DNA of 64,000 nt from Gracilibacillus orientalis (GCF_900114645.1 NZ_FOTR01000015.1:1-64000), one strand, 5' to 3'. Positions 44,821 through 55,610 are shown, counted from the stretch's first letter. Made by a program: numbers and translations. The notes: a model not told the origin generated them from the letters alone.

Positions 44821-47100
44821 GTGTCAACAATAGAATGGAAAGAAATAGAAGAAAAAATCCAAAGTTGGAATTCACTAGATGAGATTCCGCCATACAATGA
44901 AATAGAAATACTACGGATCTTGGACAAAGTTGAGCAAGCGACTTTTACATTACAGGTAGACTCAGAAGCATTACTATATAGTATGCTCGCTTTTTATCGT
45001 TTAAAAAGGAACGTGACAGATGATCATTTAAATAAACACCTCGAACAATTAAAGCAAGAAAGTAATCATCCGATGATTGCAGACGTACAAGCATTGAAGC
45101 ACTATTTATCTATCTATAATGATATGCAGGAGATCGCCCTCGTGCAGTATCACATTCGTGAAACAGACTTTGATCCGGTTAAACTGAAAAAAGCTAAAGC
45201 ACTCTTAACGGAAATGGATCGTTTATCAAAATTAAAATCGATACATACAGCATCAACCAATCGTATCAAGAAAACGTATGATCAAATTTTTGAGCAGGTG
45301 GAATTTATTGAAGATGTTGCCGAATCAATGGTGTACACTTTAGAGCAACGAAAATCAACGAAAGAAATTCAACCATACAATGAGGCAGTCGAAAAATTAA
45401 GCTATTATATTACACTTTTTTATGATGCGTTACCATCTTTCATAAAAAAAGAAACAACTTCTGATCCATTAGATGAATTAACGACCATGATCGGATTGGA
45501 TGAGGTTAAAGATTATATTAATCATTATTATCAATATTTAAAATACCAACAAAAGAGAAAAGAAGCCGGTTTTCAAATGGTTGATGAGCAGGGATTAAAT
45601 ATGGTGATTACCGGAAATCCGGGAACAGGTAAAACAACCATTGCTCGCTTGTTAGCAAATATTTACTACCGTCTTGGTCTGCTAGAAACAAATGAAGTGA
45701 TTGAAGTGAACCGTTCGCAATTAGTTGGTTCTTTTATGGGACAAAGTGAAGAGAACACATTAAATTATGTCAAGAAAGCATTAGGTGGGGTGCTCTTTAT
45801 TGATGAAGCCTATAATTTAAAACGAGAAGACCAAGCTGGTAATGATTATGGACAAGCAGTTATTGATACACTAGTTTCGAGTATGACCAGTAAGGAATAT
45901 GCTAAAAAATTCGCGGTAATTATTGCAGGATATCCTGATGAAATGCAGCACTTTTTATGGTCAAATCAAGGGTTAAGAAGTCGTTTTCCAGATGGTAACT
46001 TTATTAAGCTACCTGATTTTTCGAATGAAGAATTATTGCAAATCGCAGAAGATACGGCTTTACAAAATGATTATTTTTTCACAGAACAGGCACGATATCG
46101 TTTCTTATCATTAATTGAAAAGGCCCGAGTTGATGAGTCATTTGGTAATGCGCGTACCGTCAAGGATTTGGTACTAAAAGTTATTTTTCATATTGGTGCC
46201 AGGCATGAGCTACCATTAGCGGACAATTGGCTAGTCCATATGCGCATATCAGAAGAAGATATCTTAGTGCTTGATGATCAGAAAGGTTCTGCTGAGCCAA
46301 TGGAACAGCTGGAACAATTAATAGGGCTTGATAATGTGAAAGAAGAGGTAAAAAAGTTATCTGCATTTGTCCAAGTACAACAAAAGCGCAAATCATTACA
46401 ACTGCCGAACGTTCCAGTTCAATTACATTCAGTTTTCTCTGGTAATCCGGGTACTGGAAAAACTACCGTTGCAAAACTGTTTGCGCAAATTTTAAAGCAA
46501 TCTGGTCTACTGAAACGAGGTCATTTGGTAGTAGCTTCAAGAAGCGATCTTGTTGCTGGATTTGTAGGTCAAACAGCAACGAAAACCAAGAATAAAGTCC
46601 GCGAGGCTTTAGGTGGCGTATTATTTATTGATGAGGCATATGCGTTATACCGTGGTGAAAAAGACTTTGGCAAAGAAGCGATTGATACATTAGTTGATGA
46701 AATGACAAAGCATAATGAGAATATCGTGATTATCCTTGCTGGTTATAAAAATGAGATGGAGCGTTTCATTACCAGTAACCCAGGTTTGGAATCAAGGTTT
46801 AAAAAGTACTTTCATTTTCAGGATTATACCAAAGAAGAACTTCTCGAGATGCTGCGATATCATGTCAGAGAATTTCAATACGAGTTAGATGATAATGTGA
46901 TCGACTATTTATTAAAACAATTTGAAGATACGACCATTAGCGGAAATGGCCGCTTCATCGTTAATCTGATAAACGAAGCAATTCAGTATCAGGCATTAAG
47001 ACTTGATATTGAAACAGAACAAATAGATAAGCTGAAGTTGTTAACGAAGAAAGATTTCGAATTAGCATGGAAATCTATTAGGGGGACGAATCAACAATGA
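44821..47100 (+). CDS. Tandem CbxX/SpoVK-type AAA ATPase
   Basis: A 759-residue protein. I choose GTG 44821 because GAAGGAG lies seven bases before; ATG 44815 is too close. A helical N-terminal region of about 220 residues precedes two AAA modules, each with Walker A (GNPGTGKTTIARLL and GNPGTGKTTVAKLF), Walker B (GGVLFIDEAYNL and GGVLFIDEAYAL) and arginine fingers (GLRSRFPD, GLESRFKK). Both modules belong to the CbxX/CfxQ/SpoVK branch, hexameric remodelling enzymes. B. subtilis SpoVK has a single module. It is inserted between yneN and yneP and overlaps yneP by four bases. Target unknown. Confidence 0.85.
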   Translation: MSTIEWKEIEEKIQSWNSLDEIPPYNEIEILRILDKVEQATFTLQVDSEALLYSMLAFYRLKRNVTDDHLNKHLEQLKQESNHPMIADVQALKHYLSIYNDMQEIALVQYHIRETDFDPVKLKKAKALLTEMDRLSKLKSIHTASTNRIKKTYDQIFEQVEFIEDVAESMVYTLEQRKSTKEIQPYNEAVEKLSYYITLFYDALPSFIKKETTSDPLDELTTMIGLDEVKDYINHYYQYLKYQQKRKEAGFQMVDEQGLNMVITGNPGTGKTTIARLLANIYYRLGLLETNEVIEVNRSQLVGSFMGQSEENTLNYVKKALGGVLFIDEAYNLKREDQAGNDYGQAVIDTLVSSMTSKEYAKKFAVIIAGYPDEMQHFLWSNQGLRSRFPDGNFIKLPDFSNEELLQIAEDTALQNDYFFTEQARYRFLSLIEKARVDESFGNARTVKDLVLKVIFHIGARHELPLADNWLVHMRISEEDILVLDDQKGSAEPMEQLEQLIGLDNVKEEVKKLSAFVQVQQKRKSLQLPNVPVQLHSVFSGNPGTGKTTVAKLFAQILKQSGLLKRGHLVVASRSDLVAGFVGQTATKTKNKVREALGGVLFIDEAYALYRGEKDFGKEAIDTLVDEMTKHNENIVIILAGYKNEMERFITSNPGLESRFKKYFHFQDYTKEELLEMLRYHVREFQYELDDNVIDYLLKQFEDTTISGNGRFIVNLINEAIQYQALRLDIETEQIDKLKLLTKKDFELAWKSIRGTNQQ

Positions 47101-47519
47101 AAGTAACTACACCAATTAAAGTGAGATATCAGGAAACAGATCAAATGGGAGTAGTATATCACGCCAATTATTTAATCTGGTTTGAGATAGGAAGGACAGC
47201 ATTTATTGAAGAGTTAGGTTTTAAATACCATGAAATGGAGGGAAAAGGTGTTGTTTCTCCGGTAGTTGATGCCAATATCCAATTTAAGCATCCCATTCGC
47301 TATGGTGATGATGCCTATGTGGAGACATGGCTAGAGAAATATAATGGCATTCGCACTACTTATGGTTATCAAATCCTGGATCAGGACGGCAATGTCGCAG
47401 TTACAGGTGAAACACAGCACGTCATTGTAAAAAAAGAAAATTTCCGCCCGCTTTCCCTAAAAAAGCAATTTCCTAATTGGCATGAAGCATATCAGAATGC
47501 ATTAGAAAGTGCGCAATAA
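47097..47519 (+). CDS. yneP: Acyl-CoA thioesterase YneP (hotdog fold)
   Basis: A 140-residue 4HBT-type thioesterase. The catalytic aspartate region is VRYQETDQMGVVYHANYLIW, a near-perfect family signature. Likely hydrolyses short acyl-CoAs or acyl-ACPs in the cytoplasm; substrate not known. ATGA overlap with the AAA gene and three bases from yneQ indicate one operon. Confidence 0.92.
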   Translation: MKVTTPIKVRYQETDQMGVVYHANYLIWFEIGRTAFIEELGFKYHEMEGKGVVSPVVDANIQFKHPIRYGDDAYVETWLEKYNGIRTTYGYQILDQDGNVAVTGETQHVIVKKENFRPLSLKKQFPNWHEAYQNALESAQ

Positions 47520-47521
47520 TC

Positions 47522-47821
47522 ATGGCTTTTGGAATTGACAGAAATACGTTAAGGAAATGGAAATCGGATGTTCAAAATGGGGAAATAGCTTTTTTAACAC
47601 ATTATTGGCTCGATGACCGGTTTCCTGGTTGTAAGACTGTTACAAAAGTAGGCTGTGCTGATTATCATAAATTAATTACATGGGGTAGACAATATGGGCT
47701 GAAAAAAGAGTGGATTCACCGTGATCCTAATTTTCCACACTTTGATTTATTTGGAGACAGACAAAAAGAAATCTTAACTAAAGAACAACAATGGGAACAG
47801 ATAAAAAAATTTCAATTGTAG
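47522..47821 (+). CDS. yneQ: Hypothetical protein YneQ
   Basis: A 99-residue soluble protein (MAFGIDRNTLRKWKSDVQNG, then FLTHYWLDDRFPGCKTVTKV) matching the conserved YneQ of Bacillus in length and position after yneP. No function is known. It begins two bases after the yneP stop codon, apparently by translational coupling. Confidence 0.85.
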   Translation: MAFGIDRNTLRKWKSDVQNGEIAFLTHYWLDDRFPGCKTVTKVGCADYHKLITWGRQYGLKKEWIHRDPNFPHFDLFGDRQKEILTKEQQWEQIKKFQL

Positions 47822-47974
47822 TTGGTAAAAACAAAGAGATATTGGAAGAAAAGCTCTCACCATTAACTACTTTAAAAATTTATGAATACTCCCATCACTT
47901 TATTTCTGACAAAATTGGGAATGTACATTTGAAGATAGACACTCGCGCAAATTTTAAACTTTTTGCCTTAAAAG

Positions 47975-48014
47975 AAAAAAACGTTCAGATATATCATATA
48001 TCTGAACGTTTTTT
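47975..48014. terminator. Bidirectional terminator between yneQ and yidD
   Basis: AAAAAACGTTCAGATATA / TATATCTGAACGTTTTTT around TCA; serves both converging units. Confidence 0.9.
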
Positions 48015-48241
48015 CAGTGTTCGGTCTTTTTATTTGGAACAGGATCGAAGCCACCTGGGTGAAAAGGATGGCATTTTAATATTCTTTTGACTGATAAATA
48101 GGTTGCTTTGAATATGTTAAACCGTTGAAAGCATTCCAGACTATAGTGTGAACAAGTTGGTTGAAAACGGCAACTTGGTGGAAACATTGGACTGATAAAG
48201 CGTTGATAAAAACGAATCAATAACATAATTAATTTTTTCAA
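48014..48241 (-). CDS. yidD: Membrane protein insertion efficiency factor YidD
   Basis: A 75-residue protein: amphipathic N-terminus [20 protein letters not shown], then [20 protein letters not shown] with three conserved cysteines, and [13 protein letters not shown], the family signature. It assists YidC-type insertion at the inner face of the membrane. TTG start with GAGGTG before it, 11 bases after the folE2 stop, so likely co-transcribed. Confidence 0.93.
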   Translation of the reverse strand: MKKLIMLLIRFYQRFISPMFPPSCRFQPTCSHYSLECFQRFNIFKATYLSVKRILKCHPFHPGGFDPVPNKKTEH

Positions 48242-48252
48242 AGTTTTTCACC

Positions 48253-49176
48253 TCAACGATGAAGGGCTTTATCATACGTAATCGACGCCATTGCATCATG
48301 TAAATGAATGGATTCTTCATTTTCGCACGTTACCGTGAACTTTTCAATGAACTCCATTTCAAATAAATCAGCTGCCACTAACCGAACCATATCTTCCACG
48401 AACCGCGGATTTTCATATGCTTGCTCAGTGACCATTTTTTCATCTGGTCGTTTTAACACAGGATGAATACGTGCGCTTGCATTACTTTCAGCTGCTTCTA
48501 ATAAAGCTTGTTTCCAATCAACGTCATCCTCTTGGTAATCAGCCGAAAATTCTGCAGTCATTTTGACATTACCGCGTTGGTTATGAGCGCTATATTCACT
48601 GATTTCTTTTGAACAAGGACACAATGTAGTTATAGTACCCTCTAGCGACACCGTAATCTTATATCCTGCATTTTTATCATATATCATCGTGATTTCTGCA
48701 TTTGCGTGATTCATACCAGCCATGTCTGAAGCTGGTCCGCTGCGCTCAAAGAACCAAGGAAAAGAGACGGTAATTTGATTATCAACCTGCTCCAGTCGAT
48801 CGGCCATTTCCTTAGTAAATTGTTTTAATGTTGAAACAGATAAATCGAAGGGACTTCCATTACTATAATTTTGTATCATTTCAGTAAAGCGACTCATGTT
48901 TGTCCCCTTATGATTTTTCTTTATAGAAGAAGTCATTTTAAAAGTCCCGATTGTTGTTTGTGTAGTAGGCTTCATCTTACTGGTAACTTGTATCGGGTGC
49001 TTGACATTGGAAATGCCAACTTGATCTATATCAAATAAAAAGTCTTTCTGTGTATTTTGTAAATCTGGCATTTTTTCTTTTTCAGTTGGTTTCTTTTTTT
49101 CACCTGGTTCAACTGAGCCAAACAATTTATGTCTTTCTGTTTTGTTTGGAAGTTGTTTGGTGTTAAAATCTTTCAT
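48253..49176 (-). CDS. folE2: GTP cyclohydrolase IB
   Basis: A 307-residue FolE2 (GCYH-IB), which opens the folate and queuosine pathways by making dihydroneopterin triphosphate and, unlike FolE, does not depend on zinc. Signature motifs are KGTNMSRFTEMI and TTLCPCSKEISEYSAHNQRG, where C is the active-site residue. A long polar N-terminal extension is typical for Bacillus. In B. subtilis it is Zur-controlled; I see no Zur box here. Confidence 0.95.
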   Translation of the reverse strand: MKDFNTKQLPNKTERHKLFGSVEPGEKKKPTEKEKMPDLQNTQKDFLFDIDQVGISNVKHPIQVTSKMKPTTQTTIGTFKMTSSIKKNHKGTNMSRFTEMIQNYSNGSPFDLSVSTLKQFTKEMADRLEQVDNQITVSFPWFFERSGPASDMAGMNHANAEITMIYDKNAGYKITVSLEGTITTLCPCSKEISEYSAHNQRGNVKMTAEFSADYQEDDVDWKQALLEAAESNASARIHPVLKRPDEKMVTEQAYENPRFVEDMVRLVAADLFEMEFIEKFTVTCENEESIHLHDAMASITYDKALHR

Positions 49177-49253
49177 GATTAGACCCCTTTCGTCTTCAAC
49201 TATTTCAAAGTATACTTAATCTGAGTATAATATTCAATGTAAAAAGCTTAGAA

Positions 49254-49285
49254 AAAAGGATCTAACGGTTCTGTTAGACCCTTTT
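49254..49285 (-). terminator. Terminator of plsY
   Basis: AAAGGATCTAACG / TGTTAGACCCTTT; on the minus strand it follows the plsY stop, with TTTTTTCTAAG after it. Confidence 0.8.
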
Positions 49286-49871
49286 ACATCCATTTAATTT
49301 TAGGCTCGGTTTTATTGATAATTCTTTTTATATTTGCTTGGTGTCGATATATCACAAATGCTGTTAAAATAGAAATGACGACAATTAAACCGACATCTTG
49401 TTGTACAAGACTAACAATAATTGCGATAATACCAGTTAACATTGATGATAATGATACATATTTTGTGAAATAAAGGATAACTAAAAAACTGCAGATTATA
49501 ATGACAAATAATAACGGATTAACACCTAAAATTACCCCTGAAGAGGTTGCTACTGCTTTTCCACCGTTGAATTTTGCGAAAATTGGGTACATGTGTCCAA
49601 TTACAGCGAAAATACCAACTAACAGGGGATAAGCAATTTCTGCTTGAAAAAGTAGGGGGAGTAAAGCTGCTAGCGTACCCTTTAAGATATCGACTATGGT
49701 TACCGTAATACCAGCTTTTACACCAAGTACTCGAAATGTATTTGTAGCACCTAAATTGCCACTACCATGTTCTCTTATATCTTTCTGATAGCCGACTTTA
49801 CCTACGATTAATCCTGTTGGGATTGACCCCAGTAAATAAGCAAGAATGATAAAAATAATATACTCCATCAT
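49284..49871 (-). CDS. plsY: Acyl phosphate:glycerol-3-phosphate acyltransferase PlsY
   Basis: A 195-residue integral membrane enzyme making lysophosphatidic acid, the first step of phospholipid synthesis, from acyl-phosphate produced by PlsX. About five transmembrane helices. Conserved motifs: [26 protein letters not shown] and [23 protein letters not shown] precedes two adjacent ATG codons (49871 and 49868); either may be used. Position next to yneT and parE is conserved. Confidence 0.95.
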   Translation of the reverse strand: MMEYIIFIILAYLLGSIPTGLIVGKVGYQKDIREHGSGNLGATNTFRVLGVKAGITVTIVDILKGTLAALLPLLFQAEIAYPLLVGIFAVIGHMYPIFAKFNGGKAVATSSGVILGVNPLLFVIIICSFLVILYFTKYVSLSSMLTGIIAIIVSLVQQDVGLIVVISILTAFVIYRHQANIKRIINKTEPKIKWM

Positions 49872-50089
49872 CAAACTCCTTCAATATAATGTTATGATTG
49901 GTAATATTGATTATATTTTAGCACGATGTTAGAAAAAGAGATACACGCATTATTTAATTTTTTGTTCATCTATGATAAAAAAGAAGAAGAACTAGCAAGA
50001 AATGGATAGTAACAGGAATATTTTTATAATTGTTCACTTGCGTCAAAGTCTATTAAATGGTTTAATCAATAAAAATGAGGTGTAACAAT

Positions 50090-50503
50090 ATGAATAATGA
50101 AAATGAACAACAATTAATGCGTGAAATGTTAGAAAAAACAACAACCATTGCAGTTATCGGGCTTTCAGATAAATCATATCGAACGTCGTATCAAATTGCA
50201 AAAGCGATGCAAAATGAAGGGTATCGTATCATTCCGGTGAATCCGAATGTTGAGGAAGTATTAGGTGAAAAAGCATATGAGAAAATAGAAGATGTGAAAG
50301 AACCTTTTGAATTGATCAATATTTTCAGACGATCCATTTATTTAAAAGATTTATCAAATGAAATCGTTAATACAGATGCTGATTATGTTTGGATGCAACA
50401 AGGCGTAACAGATAATGAAGTATACGACTATTTAACCAAACATAACAAGCAGGTTATCATGGACCAATGTATAAAAGTAGCACACGCCGTTATAATGAAA
50501 TAA
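50090..50503 (+). CDS. yneT: CoA-binding (Rossmann) protein YneT
   Basis: A 137-residue single-domain protein of the YccU/YneT CoA-binding family (TTIAVIGLSDKSYRTSYQIA, GYRIIPVNPNVEEVLGEKAY, DYVWMQQGV, VMDQCIKVAH). ATG 50090 has GAGGTG seven bases before. Cytoplasmic, role unknown. It precedes parE as in B. subtilis. Confidence 0.93.
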   Translation: MNNENEQQLMREMLEKTTTIAVIGLSDKSYRTSYQIAKAMQNEGYRIIPVNPNVEEVLGEKAYEKIEDVKEPFELINIFRRSIYLKDLSNEIVNTDADYVWMQQGVTDNEVYDYLTKHNKQVIMDQCIKVAHAVIMK

Positions 50504-50575
50504 CTTTACAAATCAGAATGTATGTTCTATATTCTAGTTATAGAGGTAGTGTAGGGAAGGGGTATTGAGAAAGTA

Positions 50576-52528
50576 ATGAGCAATAATACAACGTATAATG
50601 ATGATTCGATTCAAGTGTTAGAAGGGCTCGAGGCCGTAAGAAAAAGACCAGGGATGTACATTGGAAGTACAGATGCCAGAGGATTACATCACCTTGTCTT
50701 TGAAATAGTAGATAATTCAGTTGACGAGGCATTATCCGGTTTTGGTGATAAAATTACTGTAACAATCCACAAGGATCCAAGTATTACCATAACGGATAAT
50801 GGTCGTGGTATGCCAACTGGAATGCACCAAACAGGAAGACCGACTCCGGAGGTAATATTAACTGTATTACATGCAGGCGGGAAATTTGGTCAAGGTGGTT
50901 ATAAAACAAGTGGTGGTTTACATGGTGTAGGCGCATCTGTTGTAAATGCATTGTCAGAACGGTTAGAAGTTAAAATCGAACGAGACGGGGCAGTTTTCTA
51001 TCAGAGATTCGAGAACGGTGGTAAACCAGTTACAACGCTAGAAAAAAAAGGCAAAACGAAAAAAACGGGAACAGCGATCACATTTAAACCTGACCGTTCC
51101 ATTTTTTCCACTGATATGTTCCAGTTTGATATTTTGGCAGAAAGATTAAGAGAAGCTGCTTTCTTGTTAAAAGGAATCACCATTGATTTAGTGGACGAAA
51201 GAAATGAAGGAATGGAGGAGACTTACCATTACCCAGACGGATTAAAAGAGTTTGTATCCTACTTAAATGAGGAAAAGGATCCACTCCATGAAGTAGTTGC
51301 TTTTGAAGGCGAACATCAAGAAATGGAGCTAGATTTTGCTTTTCAATTTAATGATGGATTTGCCGAAAATATTTTGTCATTTGTTAATAATGTCCGAACA
51401 AAAGATGGCGGGACACACGAGTCTGGTGCCAAAACCGCAATCACAAGAGTTGTGAACGATTATGCAAGAAAAGTTAATCTATTGAAAGAAAAAGAAAAAA
51501 ACCTTGAAGGTAACGATATTCGAGAAGGCTTCACAGCTGTCATTTCATTAAAAATACCAGAACAAAAGCTACAATTCGAAGGGCAGACAAAAGGAAAGTT
51601 AGGTACTGCAGAAGCACGGTCCACTGTCGATACGATTATGGCTGAGCATTTGCTTTATTTTCTGGAAGAAAATCCGGACATTGCTTCTATGCTAATTAAA
51701 AAAGGAATTCGTGCTAAAGATGCTCGACTAGCTGCTAGAAAAGCAAGAGAAGAGGCAAGAACTGGCAAGAAAAAGCGCAGAAAAGATTCTTTGTTAAGTG
51801 GTAAACTCACACCAGCACAATCCCGAAACTCAGAAAAGAATGAACTTTACCTTGTGGAGGGTGATTCAGCTGGTGGATCAGCCAAACAAGGTAGAGATCG
51901 AAAGTTTCAAGCTGTATTGCCTTTAAGAGGTAAAGTAGTAAATACGGAAAAAGCAAAATTAGTCGATATATTGAAGAATGAAGAAATTTCTACGATTATT
52001 CACACAATTGGTGCGGGTGTCGGAAGTGAATTTTCTCTTGACGATGTCCAGTACGATAAAATCGTAATTATGACCGATGCCGATACGGATGGTGCCCATA
52101 TACAAATTTTATTACTAACCTTTTTCTATCGTTATATGAGACCTTTAATTGAAGCCGGTAAAGTATTCATTGCGTTACCACCGTTATATCAGATTTCAAA
52201 AGGAAAAGGTGCTAAGGCACAGATAGAATATTGCTGGACAGAAGATGAATTAGCAAAAGTTACTAAAAATTTCAAAAATGGTTATCAATTGCAGCGTTAT
52301 AAAGGTCTTGGAGAAATGAATGCTGACCAACTATGGGAAACGACCATGAACCCTGAAACTCGTACGTTAATTCGAGTAACTATTGATGATTTAGCAAGAG
52401 CAGAACGAAGAGTGACAACATTAATGGGGGATAAGGTAGAACCTCGCCGTAAATGGATTGAATCTCATGTGCAGTTTAGTTTAGAAGATGACGATAATAT
52501 TATTGATAATGAAAATATTCAAATTTAA
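50576..52528 (+). CDS. parE: DNA topoisomerase IV subunit B
   Basis: A 650-residue ATPase subunit. GHKL ATPase motifs: VDNSVDEALSG, DNGRGMPTG and GGLHGVGASVVNAL; TOPRIM motifs: LYLVEGDSAGGSAKQGRDR and MTDADTDGAHI, with RYKGLGEMNADQLWETTMNP. TopoIV separates linked daughter chromosomes. The ribosome site before the ATG is weak. parC follows after 21 bases. Confidence 0.97.
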   Translation: MSNNTTYNDDSIQVLEGLEAVRKRPGMYIGSTDARGLHHLVFEIVDNSVDEALSGFGDKITVTIHKDPSITITDNGRGMPTGMHQTGRPTPEVILTVLHAGGKFGQGGYKTSGGLHGVGASVVNALSERLEVKIERDGAVFYQRFENGGKPVTTLEKKGKTKKTGTAITFKPDRSIFSTDMFQFDILAERLREAAFLLKGITIDLVDERNEGMEETYHYPDGLKEFVSYLNEEKDPLHEVVAFEGEHQEMELDFAFQFNDGFAENILSFVNNVRTKDGGTHESGAKTAITRVVNDYARKVNLLKEKEKNLEGNDIREGFTAVISLKIPEQKLQFEGQTKGKLGTAEARSTVDTIMAEHLLYFLEENPDIASMLIKKGIRAKDARLAARKAREEARTGKKKRRKDSLLSGKLTPAQSRNSEKNELYLVEGDSAGGSAKQGRDRKFQAVLPLRGKVVNTEKAKLVDILKNEEISTIIHTIGAGVGSEFSLDDVQYDKIVIMTDADTDGAHIQILLLTFFYRYMRPLIEAGKVFIALPPLYQISKGKGAKAQIEYCWTEDELAKVTKNFKNGYQLQRYKGLGEMNADQLWETTMNPETRTLIRVTIDDLARAERRVTTLMGDKVEPRRKWIESHVQFSLEDDDNIIDNENIQI

Positions 52529-52549
52529 GGCATTTTAGGAGGAATTTCG

Positions 52550-55003
52550 TTGGCAGTAGAAGAAAAGTATTTAGATCTCCCCCTTGAGGATGTGATGGGA
52601 GATCGTTTTGGACGTTACAGTAAATACATTATCCAGGATCGTGCATTACCTGATGCTCGTGACGGGTTAAAGCCGGTACAACGCAGAATTCTTTTTGCGA
52701 TGCATGAAGAAAAGAATACACATGATAAAGGATTCCGGAAATCAGCTAAAACGGTAGGTACCGTAATTGGTAATTATCATCCACACGGTGACTCATCTGT
52801 ATATGAAGCGATGGTGCGGTTAAGTCAAACTTGGAAGCTTCGTAATGTGTTAGTGGAAATGCACGGTAACAATGGTAGTGTCGATGGTGATCCGCCAGCA
52901 GCGATGCGTTATACCGAAGCAAGATTATCCGCTATTGCATCAGAGATGATCCGCGACATTGATAAAGGAACCGTTGATTATATTCCTAACTTTGATGATA
53001 CAATTGATGAACCAGTTGTACTCCCAGCGAGAATACCCAATTTGTTAGTAAATGGTTCAACTGGTATTTCTGCTGGTTATGCGACAGAAATACCACCTCA
53101 TAATTTAGGTGAGGTCATTGATGCTATCATCAAACGGCTGGATAAACCTTCTGTAACGATAGAGGAATTATTAGAGATCGTAAAAGGGCCAGATTTTCCT
53201 ACCGGTGGGATTATTCAAGGTTATGAAGGATTGAAGAAAGCTTACCAGACAGGAAAAGGAAAAATTGTCGTGCGCGGAAAGGCTAGTATTGAACCATTAA
53301 AAGGAAACCGTGAACAAATTGTGATTGATGAAATTCCATATGAAGTGAACAAGGCTGTACTTGTCAAACGAATGGATGAGTTACGAATTGATCGCAAAGT
53401 AGAGGGAATCGCAGAGGTTCGTGATGAAACAGATAGAACTGGTTTACAAATAGTGGTTGAATTGAAAAGAAATGCAGACAGTCAAGGTGTACTCAATTAT
53501 TTATATAAGAATACCGACTTACAGATTAGCTATCACTTTAATATGGTTGCCATTAAAGATAAAACACCGCGATTATTAAATTTATTACAAATGATTGATG
53601 CATATACGGAGCATCAGAAAGAAGTTGTCACCAGACAAACGAAATTTGATTTAAACAAAGCAGAGAAAAGAGCACATATTGTCGAAGGTTTGATAAAAGC
53701 CGTTAGTATTTTAGATGAATTAATTCAAACCATTCGTGCGTCCAAGGATAAACAAGATGCCAAAAAGCGGATCATGGAAGCATATGAATTTACAGAGCCT
53801 CAAGCAGAAGCAATTGTCACATTGCAATTATATCGTTTAACCAATACAGATATAACATCTTTAGAGAAAGAGGCTGATGAACTTCAAAAAGCAATAGCAA
53901 AACATCAGGCAATTCTTGCAGATGAAAAGAATTTATTATCTGTGATTAAAAAAGACCTTAGAAGTATGAAAAAACAATATGCCAATCCTCGCCATACAAA
54001 AATTGAGGAAAAGATTGAAGAATTAAAAATTAATGTAGAGGTAACAGTTGCAAGTGAGGATGTAATCACATCTGTCACAGAACAAGGTTATGTGAAACGA
54101 ACAAGTATCAGGTCGTATACTGCTTCAACCGATGAAGATTTTGTGATTAAAGAAAATGATCATTTAATCTCTTTATTGGAGCTTAATACGACAGATCATT
54201 TGTTGTTGTTTACCAATAAAGGACGTTATGTACCGATACCAGTTCACCAATTACCTGATATTCGCTGGAAAGAACTCGGTCAGCATTTTTCCAACATAGC
54301 TTCTATTAACAAAGATGAGACGATTGTTAAAGCCATACCAATACGGGAATTTGCAAAAGATAAATATCTTATTTTCTTTACGAAAAATGGGATGGTGAAG
54401 AAGAGTACTTTAGATTTATACATCTCGCAACGTTATTCCCGCCCATTGATTGCTTTAAATTTGAAAAAGGATGACGAGTTAATCAATGTTTATGAGACAG
54501 ATGGTAATCAAGATATATTCGTAGCAACAAATAAAGGATATGGACTCTGGTATCACGAATCAGAAGTATCAATCATTGGACAGCGCGCGTCGGGTGTGAA
54601 AGCTATTCAATTAAAAGATGATGAATTTGTTGTTAATGCAGTACTGATGGATGAACTAAGAGAAAACAGAAACTTATTTGTTACCACCCAGCGTGGTGCT
54701 TGTAAACGAATGAAGATTGATCGATTTGAAAAATCATCACGAGCTAAAAAAGGACTAGTGATGTTAAGAGAATTAAAGGCAAAACCACACAGTATTGTCG
54801 GTTTCGATATAGTAGACAATAATGATGTTATTACATTAGTAACCACCAAAGAAGAAATCCATGAAGTAAAACCGATGGAACTTCCAGTAAGCGATCGTTA
54901 CAGCAATGGATCATATGTGATCGACACTGATCATGCAGGCGAAGTAACAACGATCAAACAAAAAATGGAACTAACCAAAGCATTTGACGAAGAAAAAGAA
55001 TAA
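52550..55003 (+). CDS. parC: DNA topoisomerase IV subunit A
   Basis: An 817-residue subunit starting at TTG with TTAGGAGGAAT before it. The DNA-cleavage domain contains [34 protein letters not shown] (quinolone-resistance region with the typical serine) and the catalytic tyrosine in [12 protein letters not shown] six-bladed beta-pinwheel C-terminal domain follows from about residue 495. Works with ParE. Confidence 0.97.
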   Translation: MAVEEKYLDLPLEDVMGDRFGRYSKYIIQDRALPDARDGLKPVQRRILFAMHEEKNTHDKGFRKSAKTVGTVIGNYHPHGDSSVYEAMVRLSQTWKLRNVLVEMHGNNGSVDGDPPAAMRYTEARLSAIASEMIRDIDKGTVDYIPNFDDTIDEPVVLPARIPNLLVNGSTGISAGYATEIPPHNLGEVIDAIIKRLDKPSVTIEELLEIVKGPDFPTGGIIQGYEGLKKAYQTGKGKIVVRGKASIEPLKGNREQIVIDEIPYEVNKAVLVKRMDELRIDRKVEGIAEVRDETDRTGLQIVVELKRNADSQGVLNYLYKNTDLQISYHFNMVAIKDKTPRLLNLLQMIDAYTEHQKEVVTRQTKFDLNKAEKRAHIVEGLIKAVSILDELIQTIRASKDKQDAKKRIMEAYEFTEPQAEAIVTLQLYRLTNTDITSLEKEADELQKAIAKHQAILADEKNLLSVIKKDLRSMKKQYANPRHTKIEEKIEELKINVEVTVASEDVITSVTEQGYVKRTSIRSYTASTDEDFVIKENDHLISLLELNTTDHLLLFTNKGRYVPIPVHQLPDIRWKELGQHFSNIASINKDETIVKAIPIREFAKDKYLIFFTKNGMVKKSTLDLYISQRYSRPLIALNLKKDDELINVYETDGNQDIFVATNKGYGLWYHESEVSIIGQRASGVKAIQLKDDEFVVNAVLMDELRENRNLFVTTQRGACKRMKIDRFEKSSRAKKGLVMLRELKAKPHSIVGFDIVDNNDVITLVTTKEEIHEVKPMELPVSDRYSNGSYVIDTDHAGEVTTIKQKMELTKAFDEEKE

Positions 55004-55019
55004 GATAAAGCGGGACTAA

Positions 55020-55050
55020 GATCAGTGGGGGGGATTGACCTCCACTGATC
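55020..55050 (+). terminator. Hairpin after parC
   Basis: GATCAGTGG / CCACTGATC with a G-rich loop and no T run; may be an mRNA 3' stabiliser. The stem-loop at 55158-55192 is the more credible terminator. Confidence 0.5.
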
Positions 55051-55157
55051 ACTAGCCGAAACTTATCAGGGTGTTAGCGTCTGTTATCCCCCTACTTAGC
55101 TTCCTTGGGTTATTTGAAGTTTGAAGTGGTGTGCTTACAGACGATTAGCGCCGTGAT

Positions 55158-55192
55158 AAAAAGATACCCAGCTTATGGTTGGGTATCTTTTT
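55158..55192 (+). terminator. Terminator after parC
   Basis: AAAAGATACCCA / TGGGTATCTTTTT with loop GCTTATGGT. Confidence 0.88.
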
Positions 55193-55261
55193 GTACACAA
55201 AATTCATAAGATGCGAAGTTATTTTAACGTTGGTTTACTTCCTTCCACACTGTAGTTTGTT

Positions 55262-55610
55262 GACTGGAGACTTACGCTTCGGCAGAATACTGCGCTTTCC
55301 GCGGGCTCGGCTTCAGCTAACTTTGTGAAGAAAAGCACTTCACAAAGTGGATCTTCAGCTCTCACTGTCCCACAGGAGTCTCCGTATTCTGCCTTCGCTA
55401 ATTTAAGTGTTCTGATTATGGGAAGAAAAGAACCCCATAGGTCTATGTTTTTTTGTGTCTTGCCACTTTAACAGAACACAATTCTAAGCTATGGAAAAAT
55501 GCGACACCCCTGGGGGAACAACGCGAGCTGAAGGTCCCGCGAAAAGCGGATTTTGCTTTCTGAGGAAGCTGTGTCCGTGCCTCGGGTATAGAAAACACTA
55601 CGAAAGCGAT
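55262..55610. repeat. Pair of GC-rich intergenic repeat segments
   Basis: GGAGACTTACGCTTCGGCAG, CTTTCCGCGGGCTCGGCTTC and CCCACAGGAGTCTCC in the first half, and CCCTGGGGGAACAACGCGAG, CTGAAGGTCCCGCGAAAAGC in the second, have the look of the long imperfectly palindromic repeats common between genes of Bacillaceae. An internal perfect hairpin ACTTTGTGAAG / CTTCACAAAGT lies at about 55320-55348. Confidence 0.55.

Noticed and set aside
47791-48090. 100-codon plus-strand frame overlapping the end of yneQ
   Set aside because: It runs through the strong bidirectional terminator and then antisense into yidD, has no ribosome site and no recognisable family.
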